In this document: piece by piece, positions 1 to 8,400 of the stretch
Layout: every line of letters begins with the position of its first letter
Position numbering within the stretch: position 1 is the first letter of the stretch
NCBI GenBank assembly: GCA_018648945.1
Contig: JABGQJ010000087.1
Location: forward strand, 1 to 17,238
Direction: 5' to 3'
DNA from: Victivallales bacterium
GTDB taxonomy: Bacteria; Verrucomicrobiota; Lentisphaeria; Oligosphaerales; Lenti-02
Length of the DNA stretch: 17,238 nucleotides
The notes under the pieces: model-generated
Told to the model about the DNA's origin: nothing
Databases searched by the model: none
The model's input: the letters and a program-made list of their open reading frames with translations, nothing else
Program-made: the position numbers and the translations under genes

Positions 1-872
1 ACGCTGGGTTCGAGTTCATCTACTTCGATGGTTCAGAAGGTGTGAACCCCCCGTTCTGGTACCATGTAGCCGGCGCCCAGCATCGGGTTTTCAAGAAACT
101 GACACCCGAACCCATATTCGCGGAGGGAGCGGCCAAGACCCATTTCAGTTGGCATATGCTGACCGGCGGGAATGCATTCGATATCTTCCGGCCCGAGAAA
201 CTGAAGGAGGAGACCGTCAGGCATCCCCTGCGCGAGGCGCCAAGAATGCAGGACAACTTCACCCGCCTGAACTTCGGCTGGCTTGGGTACTGGCCTCCCA
301 GCGAGGAGACCATCGGGACACAGCCTGACCAACTGGAGTTTGTCACCAGCAAAGCGGCCGCATGGGACTGCCCTATCTCCATCCACGCTGATCCGGCAAA
401 GCTGGCGCAGCATCCGAGGACGGCTGACAACTTCGAGGTCTTCAGACGCTGGGAAATCGCGCGGGAGAGGAAATGGCTCTCCGACGAACAGAAACAGATG
501 CTGCGCGATCCCGAGCGGGAGTTCATCCTTCTGCTGGACGAAGAGGATTCTCTTGAACTCGTTCCCTATACCCCGATCCCAGGTGTCGCCCATGGGGAAA
601 GAGAAGTGATTGCCTTCACCTTCGAGAGGAAAGGGGATCTGTATGCCGTCTACTGGCATATATCGGGCGACAAGGAGCTTGAACTCCCCATGAATTCCCG
701 CGACCTCACCTTGTTGGCGAGCATGGGGGAGGAGAGCCAAGAGATTGTGGCAGGAGATGGCAACACGACCATACTGCCCGCCGGGAAGCGTCGGTATTTG
801 AGGACAAGCACAGCCAATAGGGAAATGCTTCTCACTGCATTTGCAGATGCCAGGATTCTGGGCCAGGAATGA
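1..872 (+). CDS. Glycoside-hydrolase-like protein, 3' part (5' end outside window)
   Basis: The frame is open from the first bases of the window, so the gene begins upstream; the GTG at 42 lies inside the reading frame and is not the likely start. About 290 residues are visible. Near the left edge the translation reads GFEFIYFDGSEG, an acidic beta-strand motif of the kind seen at active sites of TIM-barrel glycosidases such as the GH27/GH36 clan. A Trp/Pro-rich stretch (WLGYWPPSEE) and WDCPISIHA would be the last barrel strands. The final ~90 residues alternate hydrophobic strands and look like a C-terminal beta-sandwich. I do not recognise the exact family, so the enzymatic role is inference. 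The gene ends at a TGA and is convergent with the sugar lactonase gene. It could also be a non-catalytic barrel protein. Confidence 0.6.
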   Translation, partial: AGFEFIYFDGSEGVNPPFWYHVAGAQHRVFKKLTPEPIFAEGAAKTHFSWHMLTGGNAFDIFRPEKLKEETVRHPLREAPRMQDNFTRLNFGWLGYWPPSEETIGTQPDQLEFVTSKAAAWDCPISIHADPAKLAQHPRTADNFEVFRRWEIARERKWLSDEQKQMLRDPEREFILLLDEEDSLELVPYTPIPGVAHGEREVIAFTFERKGDLYAVYWHISGDKELELPMNSRDLTLLASMGEESQEIVAGDGNTTILPAGKRRYLRTSTANREMLLTAFADARILGQE

Positions 873-897
873 GAAACTAGCGCCCGCCGCCGGGAGC

Positions 898-914
898 GCC
901 GGCTTCCAGCCGGC
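898..914. repeat. REP-like palindrome downstream of the first gene
   Basis: The arms GCCGGCT and AGCCGGC (7 bp each) flank a TCC loop. The palindrome lies 26 bp after the first gene's stop and has no T-run after it. From memory, short intergenic palindromes of this kind, containing GGCTTCCAGCC, recur in planctomycete and verrucomicrobial genomes. It may act as a factor-dependent 3' end, but that is not shown here. Confidence 0.5.
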
Positions 915-1010
915 CTCTCCTCCCTCTGCCAGTGGCGCGGGCCGTCAGCCTGGTGCCGATGCCATGCGCCCCAACTGGCTCGTTGCCACTCTCCTTGCCG
1001 GCCCTGGCAA

Positions 1011-1137
1011 ATGGACGACATGGACAGCATGGACAGCATGGACGATGGACACAGGAACAAGGCGCGCCGCCCCAGCTGCCCGTCCATTCTGTCCATCGTC
1101 CTTTGTGTCCCTTGCGTCCCTTCCGTCCCTTCCGTCC
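1011..1137. repeat. Two 9-bp tandem repeat tracts in opposed orientation
   Basis: The left tract (1011-1050) repeats the unit ATGGACRRC: copies at 1011, 1020 and 1029 are nearly identical and two more are shortened. The right tract (1098-1137) repeats GTCCCTTNN at 1098, 1107, 1116 and 1125. The tracts are joined by a perfect 11-bp inverted repeat: GGACGATGGAC at 1040-1050 is complementary to GTCCATCGTCC at 1091-1101, with 40 bp between. Such 9-bp repeats may vary in copy number between strains. Confidence 0.7.
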
Positions 1138-1249
1138 ACGTACCACAGCCCGGCCCACGCCGGTGACTACCGCCATGCCCGCAGCCCTGTGCAGAACGCA
1201 GCACCCATTCTGCATTCTCACCTCTCACTTCTGCATTTCCCCCCTCGCC

Positions 1250-2113
1250 CTACCAGGAGACCCGGCTACGGAACTCGGGCACGCCCTGGATGCCGAGATT
1301 CAGATGCATCAGCGTCCCGGCGGCCGGCCCCTCGTTGGCCCGGTCTTGGCCTCGGGCGGCAGTGAGGTACATGTCCATGTAGTCCTCGCCGCCGAAGGTG
1401 ATGCAGGAGGTCTTCTTGGCAGGCATGGGGAGGCGTTGCATGAGCTTGCCCTCGGGGCTGTAGCGCTCCAGGCACCAGCCATCCCACTTGGCGCTCCAGA
1501 TGCAGCCTCGCGCGTCCACCGTCATGCCGTCCGGCACACCGCTCTCGTCGGGGGTCTCCATGAAGATACGCCCGTTGCCGATCTCTCCGGTAGCTGCATC
1601 GTAGTCATAGTGGTAGATCAGATGCGCGGGCGAGTCGGTATGGTAGAAACCCGTGCGGTCCGGGGTGAAGCCCATGCCATTGGAGCAGCCAATGCCCTCC
1701 ACGAGCATGGTCAGAGTCCCGTCGGTGTCGAGGCGGTACAAGCGCCCGGGCGAATCGCCTTGCTGCATGGTCCCACAAAAGACCCGCCCCTCGGGATCGG
1801 CAATGACATCGTTGAAGCGGCTGCCTTCCTCACCGGGGATGCTCTCGACCAGGGTCCGCAGAACTCCCGCGCGCCACTCCCGAATCGCGCCTTCCGCCAT
1901 GAATAGCAGCAGCGCACCGTCTGCCTGGATCGTGTAGCCACCGATGGCGGGGCCTTCGAGGAGCTGCTCGTGGTTTCCGGTCGCGGGGTCGTAGCGGAAG
2001 AGCTGCCCCTTGGGGATGTCCACCCAATACACCACTTTTTCGTCGGGGTGCCAGAGCGGACCCTCGCCACATTCGCAGCGGGTATCGGCAAGAACCGTCG
2101 GTTTCAACAGCAT
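1250..2113 (-). CDS. SMP-30/gluconolactonase-family sugar lactonase
   Basis: This 287-residue protein fits the SMP-30/gluconolactonase/LRE (SGL, PF08450) six-bladed propeller family, whose members hydrolyse sugar-acid lactones using one divalent metal. The expected ligands are visible: Glu17 in GEGPLW, Asn145 in CSNGMGF and Asp195 in VPDGM; R-F-N-D at 99-102 supplies the substrate-side Arg and Asn. It has no signal peptide, so it is probably cytoplasmic. I start it at the ATG at 2113 because GGAG lies 8 nt upstream and family homology begins right after; a TTG at 2143 would add ten unlike residues without a ribosome site. It is transcribed alone, divergent from the helicase. A role in sugar-acid catabolism fits the glycan genes nearby, but the substrate cannot be read from the sequence. 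Confidence 0.9.
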   Translation of the reverse strand: MLLKPTVLADTRCECGEGPLWHPDEKVVYWVDIPKGQLFRYDPATGNHEQLLEGPAIGGYTIQADGALLLFMAEGAIREWRAGVLRTLVESIPGEEGSRFNDVIADPEGRVFCGTMQQGDSPGRLYRLDTDGTLTMLVEGIGCSNGMGFTPDRTGFYHTDSPAHLIYHYDYDAATGEIGNGRIFMETPDESGVPDGMTVDARGCIWSAKWDGWCLERYSPEGKLMQRLPMPAKKTSCITFGGEDYMDMYLTAARGQDRANEGPAAGTLMHLNLGIQGVPEFRSRVSW

Positions 2114-2386
2114 CGGGGATTCTCCGGAATGGGGTGTAGTCAACGCGCCGGAACTGTAGGATCGGGTCGGCCCACGATCAAGCGATCCATGCCATCCGCC
2201 TAGCCAATCGGGAGTTGTGGAACTATAGTAATGGGCTCTGGGAGCACTATCCGGTCAGTGCACGCTCTGGCGTGGTTTATCCCGAGTCATCTCGGCTTCA
2301 CTCCAAGTATCCTACTTCTACATAACCCATTCCTAGACCGGCCCTCTCTCTTGCAGGGTAGGCGTATTGTCGTATGGAACCAATTC
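2114..2386. promoter_or_regulatory. Divergent promoter region of lactonase and helicase genes
   Basis: This 273-bp gap separates two divergent genes and must hold both promoters. The best -10-like hexamer on the plus strand is TATAGT at 2224-2229, but its -35 partner at the right spacing (TAGCCA) is poor. If it is used, the helicase mRNA would have a leader of about 150 nt. Long leaders are common on RhlE/CsdA-type helicase genes, but no cold-shock box is recognisable here. Confidence 0.35.
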
Positions 2387-3712
2387 ATGTCCTTCAGCAA
2401 CTTTGGCCTTCGGGCCGAACTCCTGCGTGCCGTTGACGCGCAGGGCTACACGACCCCGACCCCCGTCCAATCCGAAGCCATCCCCGCCATCCTCGACGAA
2501 CGAGATGTCCTAGCCGGCGCCCAAACGGGCACGGGGAAAACCGCAGCTTTCGCACTGCCGATCCTCCAACTCCTCTCCGAGGGACACTCCCGGCGGACCC
2601 CGAGGGTGCTCGTCCTGGCCCCGACGCGCGAGCTTGCCGCCCAGGTGGGCGACAGTTTCCAGATCTACGGTCGCAACCTGCGCCTGCGCACGACCGTGGT
2701 CTTCGGCGGTGTCGGCATCCAACCCCAGATCGACAAACTTCGGCGCGGCATCGATGTCCTCGTGGCCACTCCCGGCCGCCTGCTCGACCTCGCGGGTCGC
2801 AAGGTCGCCGACCTCTCGCAGGTCGAGACCCTGATACTGGATGAGGCCGACCGCATGCTCGACATGGGCTTCATCCACGACATCAAGCGCATCATGCGCC
2901 TGCTGCCGCGCGAGCGTCAGAACCTGCTCTTCTCCGCCACCTATCCCGACTCCGTGCAGGACTTGGCCAACAGCCTGCTGCACAACCCGGTGCAGATCCA
3001 GATCGCCCGGCGCAATACGGCGGCCGAGAGCGTGACCCAGATCGTGCACCACGTGGCGCGTGACCAGAAGCGTGCCTTGCTCTCGCATCTGATCCAGACC
3101 GAGGACTGGAGCCAAGTGCTCGTCTTCACGCGCACCAAGCATGGTGCCAACCGCCTGGCCAAGCAGTTGGTCAGCGACGGTATCGAGGCGGAAGCCATCC
3201 ACGGCAACAAAAGCCAGTCCGCCCGCACCCGCGCCCTCACTGGCTTCAAGGCCGGCCGGGTTCGCGCCCTCATCGCCACGGACATCGCCTCCCGCGGCAT
3301 CGACATCGATCAACTCCCCCACGTGGTCAACTTCGACCTGCCCAACATCCCTGAGGACTACGTGCATCGCATCGGGCGTACCGGTCGCGCCGGCTCCGAG
3401 GGCACGGCCCGATCCCTGGTCAGCACTGAGGAGGGCCAGTTCCTGCGGGATATCGAGCGCTTGTTGCGCAAGGACATCCCCGTGCAGGACGTGGACTTCC
3501 CCCGGCGCTCCAGCCCGGCGGACCGTCCGCAAAGCGCCAACCAGCGCCATTCCCGGCAGCCTCAGGGCAACCGCTCCGGCGGTGGTCGTTCTGGCGGTGG
3601 CTCCCGCTCAGGCGGCGGTGGGCGTTCGGGTGGAAGCATGGCGTCCCGCACAAGCGGCGGGGCATCCCAGGCGGGACGGCCCCAGCGGCGGCGACCCCAG
3701 CCCCAGCGCTAG
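2387..3712 (+). CDS. rhlE: DEAD-box ATP-dependent RNA helicase, RhlE type
   Basis: This 441-residue protein carries the full helicase motif set in order: Q motif (FSNFGL and TPTPVQ, residues 3-28), Walker A AQTGTGKT (45-52), PTRELAAQ (79-86), TPGR (128-131), DEAD (152-155), SAT (183-185), VLVFTRTK (244-251), [10 protein letters not shown] (297-306) and HRIGRTGR (327-334). It unwinds short RNA duplexes in ribosome assembly or RNA decay. About 70 residues after the core form a Gly/Ser/Arg-rich basic tail with RSGGG-type repeats, typical of RhlE and likely RNA-binding. The ATG at 2387 is chosen because GGAA lies 7 nt upstream and MSFSNFGL is the usual family N-terminus; the in-frame extension to 2231 is not conserved-looking. 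It stands alone, with tsaE 135 bp downstream. Confidence 0.95.
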   Translation: MSFSNFGLRAELLRAVDAQGYTTPTPVQSEAIPAILDERDVLAGAQTGTGKTAAFALPILQLLSEGHSRRTPRVLVLAPTRELAAQVGDSFQIYGRNLRLRTTVVFGGVGIQPQIDKLRRGIDVLVATPGRLLDLAGRKVADLSQVETLILDEADRMLDMGFIHDIKRIMRLLPRERQNLLFSATYPDSVQDLANSLLHNPVQIQIARRNTAAESVTQIVHHVARDQKRALLSHLIQTEDWSQVLVFTRTKHGANRLAKQLVSDGIEAEAIHGNKSQSARTRALTGFKAGRVRALIATDIASRGIDIDQLPHVVNFDLPNIPEDYVHRIGRTGRAGSEGTARSLVSTEEGQFLRDIERLLRKDIPVQDVDFPRRSSPADRPQSANQRHSRQPQGNRSGGGRSGGGSRSGGGGRSGGSMASRTSGGASQAGRPQRRRPQPQR

Positions 3713-3758
3713 GCTGAACGCCAGGCGGCTGGGCGTCCAGTCGCTGATGGGATATAGT

Positions 3759-3791
3759 TCGGGGCTGTCACTCGACCGAGTGCAGCCCCGA
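3759..3791. other. Strong stem-loop between helicase and tsaE
   Basis: Outer arms TCGGGGCTG (3759-3767) and CAGCCCCGA (3783-3791) are perfectly complementary. Inside them CACTC and GAGTG close a GACC loop, with one T bulged at 3768. That makes a 14-bp stem. No T-run follows, so it is not a classical intrinsic terminator. A TATAGT hexamer sits immediately before it (3753-3758), so it may instead be near the 5' end of the tsaE-tsaB transcript. Confidence 0.65.
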
Positions 3792-3847
3792 CCATTCCAG
3801 TTCGTCAGGAAGACGCCGATCTCCCGTTTGCTGCACGTGGGACCGCC

Positions 3848-4327
3848 ATGAATATCGACACCGTCACGCTAGTCACTGCCTCCGATGAGGCGACCGAGGA
3901 CCTCGGGCGCCGTCTGGCTGCGCGGCTGCGCGCAGGCATGGTGTTGGCCTTGTACGGCGATCTCGGCGCCGGCAAGACCGTGCTCTCAAGGGGCATTGCC
4001 CGCGGCCTCGGTATCGAGGAACCGGTCACCAGCCCCACCTTCACGGTGGTCCAGGAGTACCCATGCCCGAGCGGCATGCTCTTCTTCCATCTGGACATGT
4101 ACCGGATCGACAGTGAAGAGTCCGCGCTGGCCTTCGGCATCGAGGAGTACCTCTACGCGCCGGACGCCGTGACCGTGGTCGAGTGGCCCGAACGCATCGC
4201 TGGCCTGCTGGATGGGCAGGGCACGGGCATCGTTCGCCTGAGCCATCTGTCCGAAGGGCAACGGCAGATCGTGTTGCCTGCGTGGCTTGTTTCAGACAGG
4301 GAAGACAACCATGGGGAAAAGCCATGA
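3848..4327 (+). CDS. tsaE: tRNA t6A biosynthesis ATPase TsaE
   Basis: This 159-residue protein matches the usual TsaE (YjeE) length. TsaE is the ATPase that helps the TsaB-TsaD complex turn over during N6-threonylcarbamoyladenosine synthesis at position 37 of ANN-decoding tRNAs. Visible motifs are Walker A GDLGAGKT (37-44), TSPTFTVVQEY (61-71), HLDMYR (81-86) and VEWPER (111-116), all hallmarks of the family. The protein is cytoplasmic. The ATG at 3848 is preceded by a GGGA a few bases upstream. Its stop overlaps the tsaB start as ATGA, so the two are co-transcribed and probably translationally coupled. The other essential t6A genes, tsaC and tsaD, are not in the window. Confidence 0.95.
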   Translation: MNIDTVTLVTASDEATEDLGRRLAARLRAGMVLALYGDLGAGKTVLSRGIARGLGIEEPVTSPTFTVVQEYPCPSGMLFFHLDMYRIDSEESALAFGIEEYLYAPDAVTVVEWPERIAGLLDGQGTGIVRLSHLSEGQRQIVLPAWLVSDREDNHGEKP

Positions 4328-4992
4328 TCCACGCTGCCCTCGACACCTCCCTCGCCGCCGCCTTTACCGTGGCCGACGATGATCGCGTTCTGGCCAATTG
4401 CACCCTCGCGGCCCACGGCCGCGCCAGCGACGAGAGACTCGTCCCCTGGCTGCTCGACACGGTGTCCGCCCTGGATCTGGAACTGAGCAGCATCGAGCGG
4501 TGGACCGTGGGCACCGGTCCCGGCAGTTTCTCGGGGATTCGGGTCGGCATCTCCTGGGTGCTCGGCGTCTGCGCCGGCACCGGCGCCACCGTCCGCGGCG
4601 TGCCCAGCAGTCTGGCGCTCGCCCGCGAAGCCACGGGCCTAGGCATCGGCGATACCGTGGCCGTGCTCCACGATGCCCGCCGCCAGCAGGTCGTTCTGTC
4701 CACCTACCAACTGGGCGAGGATGGTTTGACCCCAACGGGCACCCCAGCCGTGATCAATCCCCCAGAGCTCTCGGTCGACTGCTATGCTGCTCTCGTCACC
4801 GCCCAAGACCCGGTGAGCGACCTGTTGGGGGACGCCCTTGGGGCCCGCCTCCTGCGCGTGTCTGCGGTGGATGCCCGGCATCTGCTGCGGGCCGACTGGC
4901 CGTGGCCCCCCGATCACCCCGCCATGATCGCCAGCCTCGAGCCGGTCTACGTGCGCCCGGCAGTCTTTGTGAAGCCCAAGCCCGTCGCCTGA
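4324..4992 (+). CDS. tsaB: tRNA t6A biosynthesis protein TsaB
   Basis: This 222-residue protein is TsaB (YeaZ), the non-catalytic ASKHA-fold partner that dimerises with TsaD. The N-terminal phosphate-like strand MIHAALDTS and the family signature GPGSFSGIR (65-73) are clear; length and the C-terminal YVRP segment also fit. The start at 4324 is set by the ATGA overlap with tsaE and a GGGGA upstream. An open in-frame extension to 4183 lies inside tsaE and is rejected. In many bacteria rimI follows tsaB; here the gene is instead followed by an intrinsic terminator about 135 bp downstream and a different operon. Confidence 0.93.
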   Translation: MIHAALDTSLAAAFTVADDDRVLANCTLAAHGRASDERLVPWLLDTVSALDLELSSIERWTVGTGPGSFSGIRVGISWVLGVCAGTGATVRGVPSSLALAREATGLGIGDTVAVLHDARRQQVVLSTYQLGEDGLTPTGTPAVINPPELSVDCYAALVTAQDPVSDLLGDALGARLLRVSAVDARHLLRADWPWPPDHPAMIASLEPVYVRPAVFVKPKPVA

Positions 4993-5126
4993 AGCGCCCC
5001 CGCGCGAAAGTGGGGCAACTTGGGCAGAGACATGCGCCTTCGGCTTCCGGGCAGAAACGTGCCTGCAATCCCCCGCCATTCCGCCCGTCCACCAGGCGCT
5101 CCGCACCGGCTCTCTGAGCCATTTCC

Positions 5127-5155
5127 CACGCCCCAGGCAGGGCGTGCGTTTTTTT
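5127..5155 (+). terminator. Intrinsic terminator of the tsaE-tsaB operon
   Basis: CACGCCC (5127-5133) pairs with GGGCGTG (5140-5146) around a CAGGCA loop, and seven Ts follow at 5149-5155. This is a textbook rho-independent terminator on the plus strand, about 135 bp after the tsaB stop. Confidence 0.9.
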
Positions 5156-5322
5156 CTGGAAAACGTGGGAACATCGCTCTGCAACCTGCATCTATCTGTG
5201 TGGTTAGAAGGTACCGAAAGTTCTTTAACAACTTAGAGTTAGCGCCCCGGCAGGCTCTCTCCTCCTCATTACTTCTCTCCTCCTCTCTCTTCTCTCTCCC
5301 AGACCTGTCGGGGTGTCTTTTT
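5156..5322 (+). ncRNA. Candidate small RNA or leader ending in a pyrimidine-loop terminator
   Basis: This stretch lies between two plus-strand terminators and has no plausible coding frame. Its 3' end is a long stem: 5242-5254 (core CCCCGGCAGG) pairs with 5304-5316 (core CCTGTCGGGG), 13 pairs including G-U wobbles, followed by TTTTT at 5318-5322. The 49-nt loop (5255-5303) is almost all C and T and contains TCTCTCCTCCTC twice (5256-5267 and 5274-5285); CCTCC matches the anti-Shine-Dalgarno core. Upstream, GTTCTTTAACAACTT (5220-5234) resembles an rRNA-leader boxA. The 5' end and promoter are unknown. It may be an independent small RNA or the attenuated leader of the mannosidase operon. Confidence 0.45.
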
Positions 5323-5325
5323 AGG

Positions 5326-5361
5326 CGCCCACTCGACGACCTCCGTCGGGTGGGCGTTTTT
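5326..5361 (+). terminator. Second intrinsic terminator, upstream of the mannosidase operon
   Basis: CGCCCACTCGACG (5326-5338) and CGTCGGGTGGGCG (5344-5356) form a 13-bp stem with one G-U pair around an ACCTC loop, followed by TTTTT (5357-5361). It begins 3 nt after the preceding terminator-like hairpin, so the two act in tandem. The next gene starts 91 bp further on. Confidence 0.88.
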
Positions 5362-5452
5362 CGTGTCCACCCCGGAGCTTGCTTTCGCCTGTTGGCGTGG
5401 TTTCTTTGCGGTGACTCTCACCCTGACAACACCCACCCAAGGGACCGGCCCC

Positions 5453-8400
5453 ATGCGCAGAGAACTGAGCGAACTGCACGAGAACCGCACGCGCAACTTC
5501 ATCGCCAAGCTCAAGCGTTGCGAAGTACTGCGGGCGAGCGTGCCGTTCACCGCCGAAGTCATGGTCAGCGACGAGCCCGTCGCCTATGCCGACCGGCTGG
5601 CGGCCGAATACCGGACCATCAATCCCGGCGAGGTCTGGGGCAGCGCTTGGCAGAGCGCCTGGTTCAGATTGAGTGCCCAAGTCCCCGAGGAATGGGCCGG
5701 CCGGACCGTCGCCGCCCACCTCAACGTCAATGGCGAAGGCCTGATCTTCGACGATTCCGGCTGCCCTCTCTACAGCCTGACCAACCAATCCGTCTTTGAC
5801 GTGCACTATGGCAAGGACATCCTCCGGCTCTTCGACTGCTGCCAGGGCGGCGAGCAGGTGGAACTGTGGCTCGAAGCTGCCGCCAACCAGCTCTTCGGCA
5901 TTGATCGCCAACCCAATGCCGAGCGCAACGCCCCCACCCGCCACGGCACCTACACAGGGCGGGTGAATTACCTGGACCTGGTGGTCTTCGATCTGGAGGT
6001 CTGGGGCCTGCTGCTGGACTTCGATGTGCTCTTCGACCTCTTCCACGCCCTCCCCGAGAACGCGCCGAGGCGCAACGTCGTGCTCCACGTCCTCAACCAG
6101 GCCATCGATGCCTATGCGGACGATCCCGACAATGCGGCGGCGGCCCGCGCGGTTCTGCAGCCACTCTGGGACGTACCGCCCAATCCGGGCGACATGGATG
6201 TCACCGCCATCGGCCATGCCCACATCGATACCGGCTGGCTCTGGCCCGTGCGCGAAACGATCCGCAAGAGTGGCCGCACCTTCGCCAGCCAGCTTTGGCT
6301 GATCGACCGCTATCCCGACTACGTCTTTGGTGCCAGCCAGCCACAGCACTACGCCATGGTCAAGGAGCACTACCCGGATCTGTACGAGAAGATCAAGACG
6401 GCCGTTGCCGACGGGCGCTGGGAATGCCAGGGCGGCATGTGGGTCGAGGCCGACTGCAACCTGATCTCGGGCGAGTCCATGGTCCGTCAGTTTGTCCACG
6501 GTAAGAATTTCTTCCGCGACGAGTTCGGCGTGGATGTGACCAACCTCTGGATTCCCGACGTATTCGGGTACTCCGCCGCCATGCCGCAGATCATCCAACA
6601 AGCGGGTTGCGATTTCTTCCTTACCCAGAAGATTTCCTGGAGCTTCCACAACGAATTCCCCCACAACACCTTTATGTGGCGCGGGATCGACGGTACCGAA
6701 GTCCTCACCCACTTCCCGCCGGAGAACACCTACAACACCAACCTGATGCCGAACCAGATGGGCCAGGCCCAGCGCCGCTTCAAGGAAAACGGGCTGATCT
6801 CCGAATTCATCTCGCTGTTCGGCATCGGCGATGGCGGCGGCGGCCCCAAGGAGGAATACATCGAGCGCGGTCTGCGCTGCCAGGCCCTGAACGGCTCCCC
6901 CAAACTGAGTTTCGGGCGAGCGGACGACTTCTTCGAGCGCCTGAAGAGCTACGCGGACGAACTGGAGACCTGGCACGGCGAGCTCTACCTGGAACTGCAT
7001 CGCGGCACGCTCACCACTCAGGCCCGCACCAAAAAGGGCAACCGCAAGCTGGAGCTCAAGCTGCGCGAAACCGAAATGCTCTGCGCCCTGCTGCCTGCGG
7101 ACCAGTACCCTCGCGAGCAGCTGGATCGAATCTGGAAAACGCTTCTCATCAACCAATTCCACGACATCCTCCCGGGCTCCTCCATTCAGAAGGTCTACGA
7201 AGTGACCGAGGCGGAACACGCCGCCTGTATCGCCGAATGCGACGCGCTCATCCAACAGGCCACCGGACAGTTGCTCGCTGCCGAGGATGGTGCACTGACC
7301 CTCTTCAACTCTCTATCGGCACCCTACAACGGCACGGTCCGCCTACCCGCCGACTGGGCCGCTCTCGCCGTGACCGCCGACGGCAAACCGGTCCCGGTCC
7401 AGACCGAGCCAGGCGGCCCCGTCGCTCTGGTCGAGATTCCCGCCCTCGGCTTCCTGACCCTCCGCAAGGGGTCCGCAACCGCAACCGCAGCCCCCGGCAC
7501 GGATCTGGTGCTGGAGAACGCCTTGGTGCGCTACGAGTTCGCCGAGGATGCCACACTGATCGCTGCCATCGACAAGGAGACCGGCATCTCCGTGCTCCCC
7601 GAGGGCGAGATGGGCAACCTCTTCAGCCTCTACATCGACCGTCCCCAGAACTGGGACGCGTGGGAGGTGGATGTCTACTACGAAGGCGAGTTGGTGGAGA
7701 ACCAGCGCCCAGTCGCTGCCCAGTCCATCACGCTTGGTCCTGCCCGGTCCGCCCTACGCTTCGAGCTGGCCATCGGCCAGAGCCGCATCACCCAGACCAT
7801 TGCCCTGCCCCCCAATGCCAAGCGTCTCGACTTCGAGACCTGGATCGATTGGCAGGAGTGCCACAAAATGCTCCGGGTCGAGTTCCCCACCACCGTGCTC
7901 GCCAGTGAGGCTACCTGCGACATCCAGTATGGCTACGTGAAGCGCCCCACCCATCGCAACACCAGTTGGGACATGGCCAAGTTCGAGGTCGCCTGCCACA
8001 GGTACATCGACCTCTCCGACCACGACGGCGGCATGGCCCTGCTGAACGACTGCAAATACGGGCACAAAGTCCGCGACCATGTCCTCGATCTGAACCTGTT
8101 GCGCGCCCCCACCGAACCCGATCCTGATGCGGATCTCGGCGAGCACACCTTCACCTACAGCCTGCTCCCCCACACCGGTTCCCTGATCGAGTCGGACGTG
8201 CAGCAGCAGGCCGCCATGCTCAACCAGCCGCCCGTGGTCCTGCCAGGGCTGGCCGGCAGCGCCGTGCTCCCGATCAGCATCGCCAGCGACGGAGTCTCCC
8301 TCAAAGTCCTCAAACGTGCAGAAAAGGGCAATGAATGGGTCATCCGGCTCGTTGAGATCAAGGGGCGCCGGTCCCCCGCCACGCTGACTGTGGCCAGCGC

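Larger units (their letters stand above)
873..1249. other. Non-coding convergent intergenic region with low-complexity repeats
   Basis: This gap lies between two convergent genes. It has no convincing gene: the frames open here translate into low-complexity Trp-Thr/Met-Asp or Pro-Ser runs and none has a good ribosome site. It contains a REP-like palindrome (898-914), two 9-bp tandem repeat tracts (1011-1050 and 1098-1137) and a 9-bp direct repeat TTCTGCATT at 1208-1216 and 1229-1237. There is no T-rich intrinsic terminator for either gene. Confidence 0.7.

Noticed and set aside
932..1906. Plus-strand open frame running through the repeat region into the lactonase gene
   Set aside because: It begins in low-complexity repeats and then reads the antisense of the well-supported SMP-30 gene.
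2510..3550. Minus-strand open frame opposite the helicase gene
   Set aside because: It is a shadow of the DEAD-box gene; low-complexity composition and no recognisable domain.
5321..7255. Long open frame (644 codons) on the minus strand opposite the mannosidase gene
   Set aside because: It is a codon-bias shadow of the GH38 gene in GC-rich DNA; its translation is Val/Gly/Asp-rich with no family motif, and the plus-strand frame has complete catalytic motifs.
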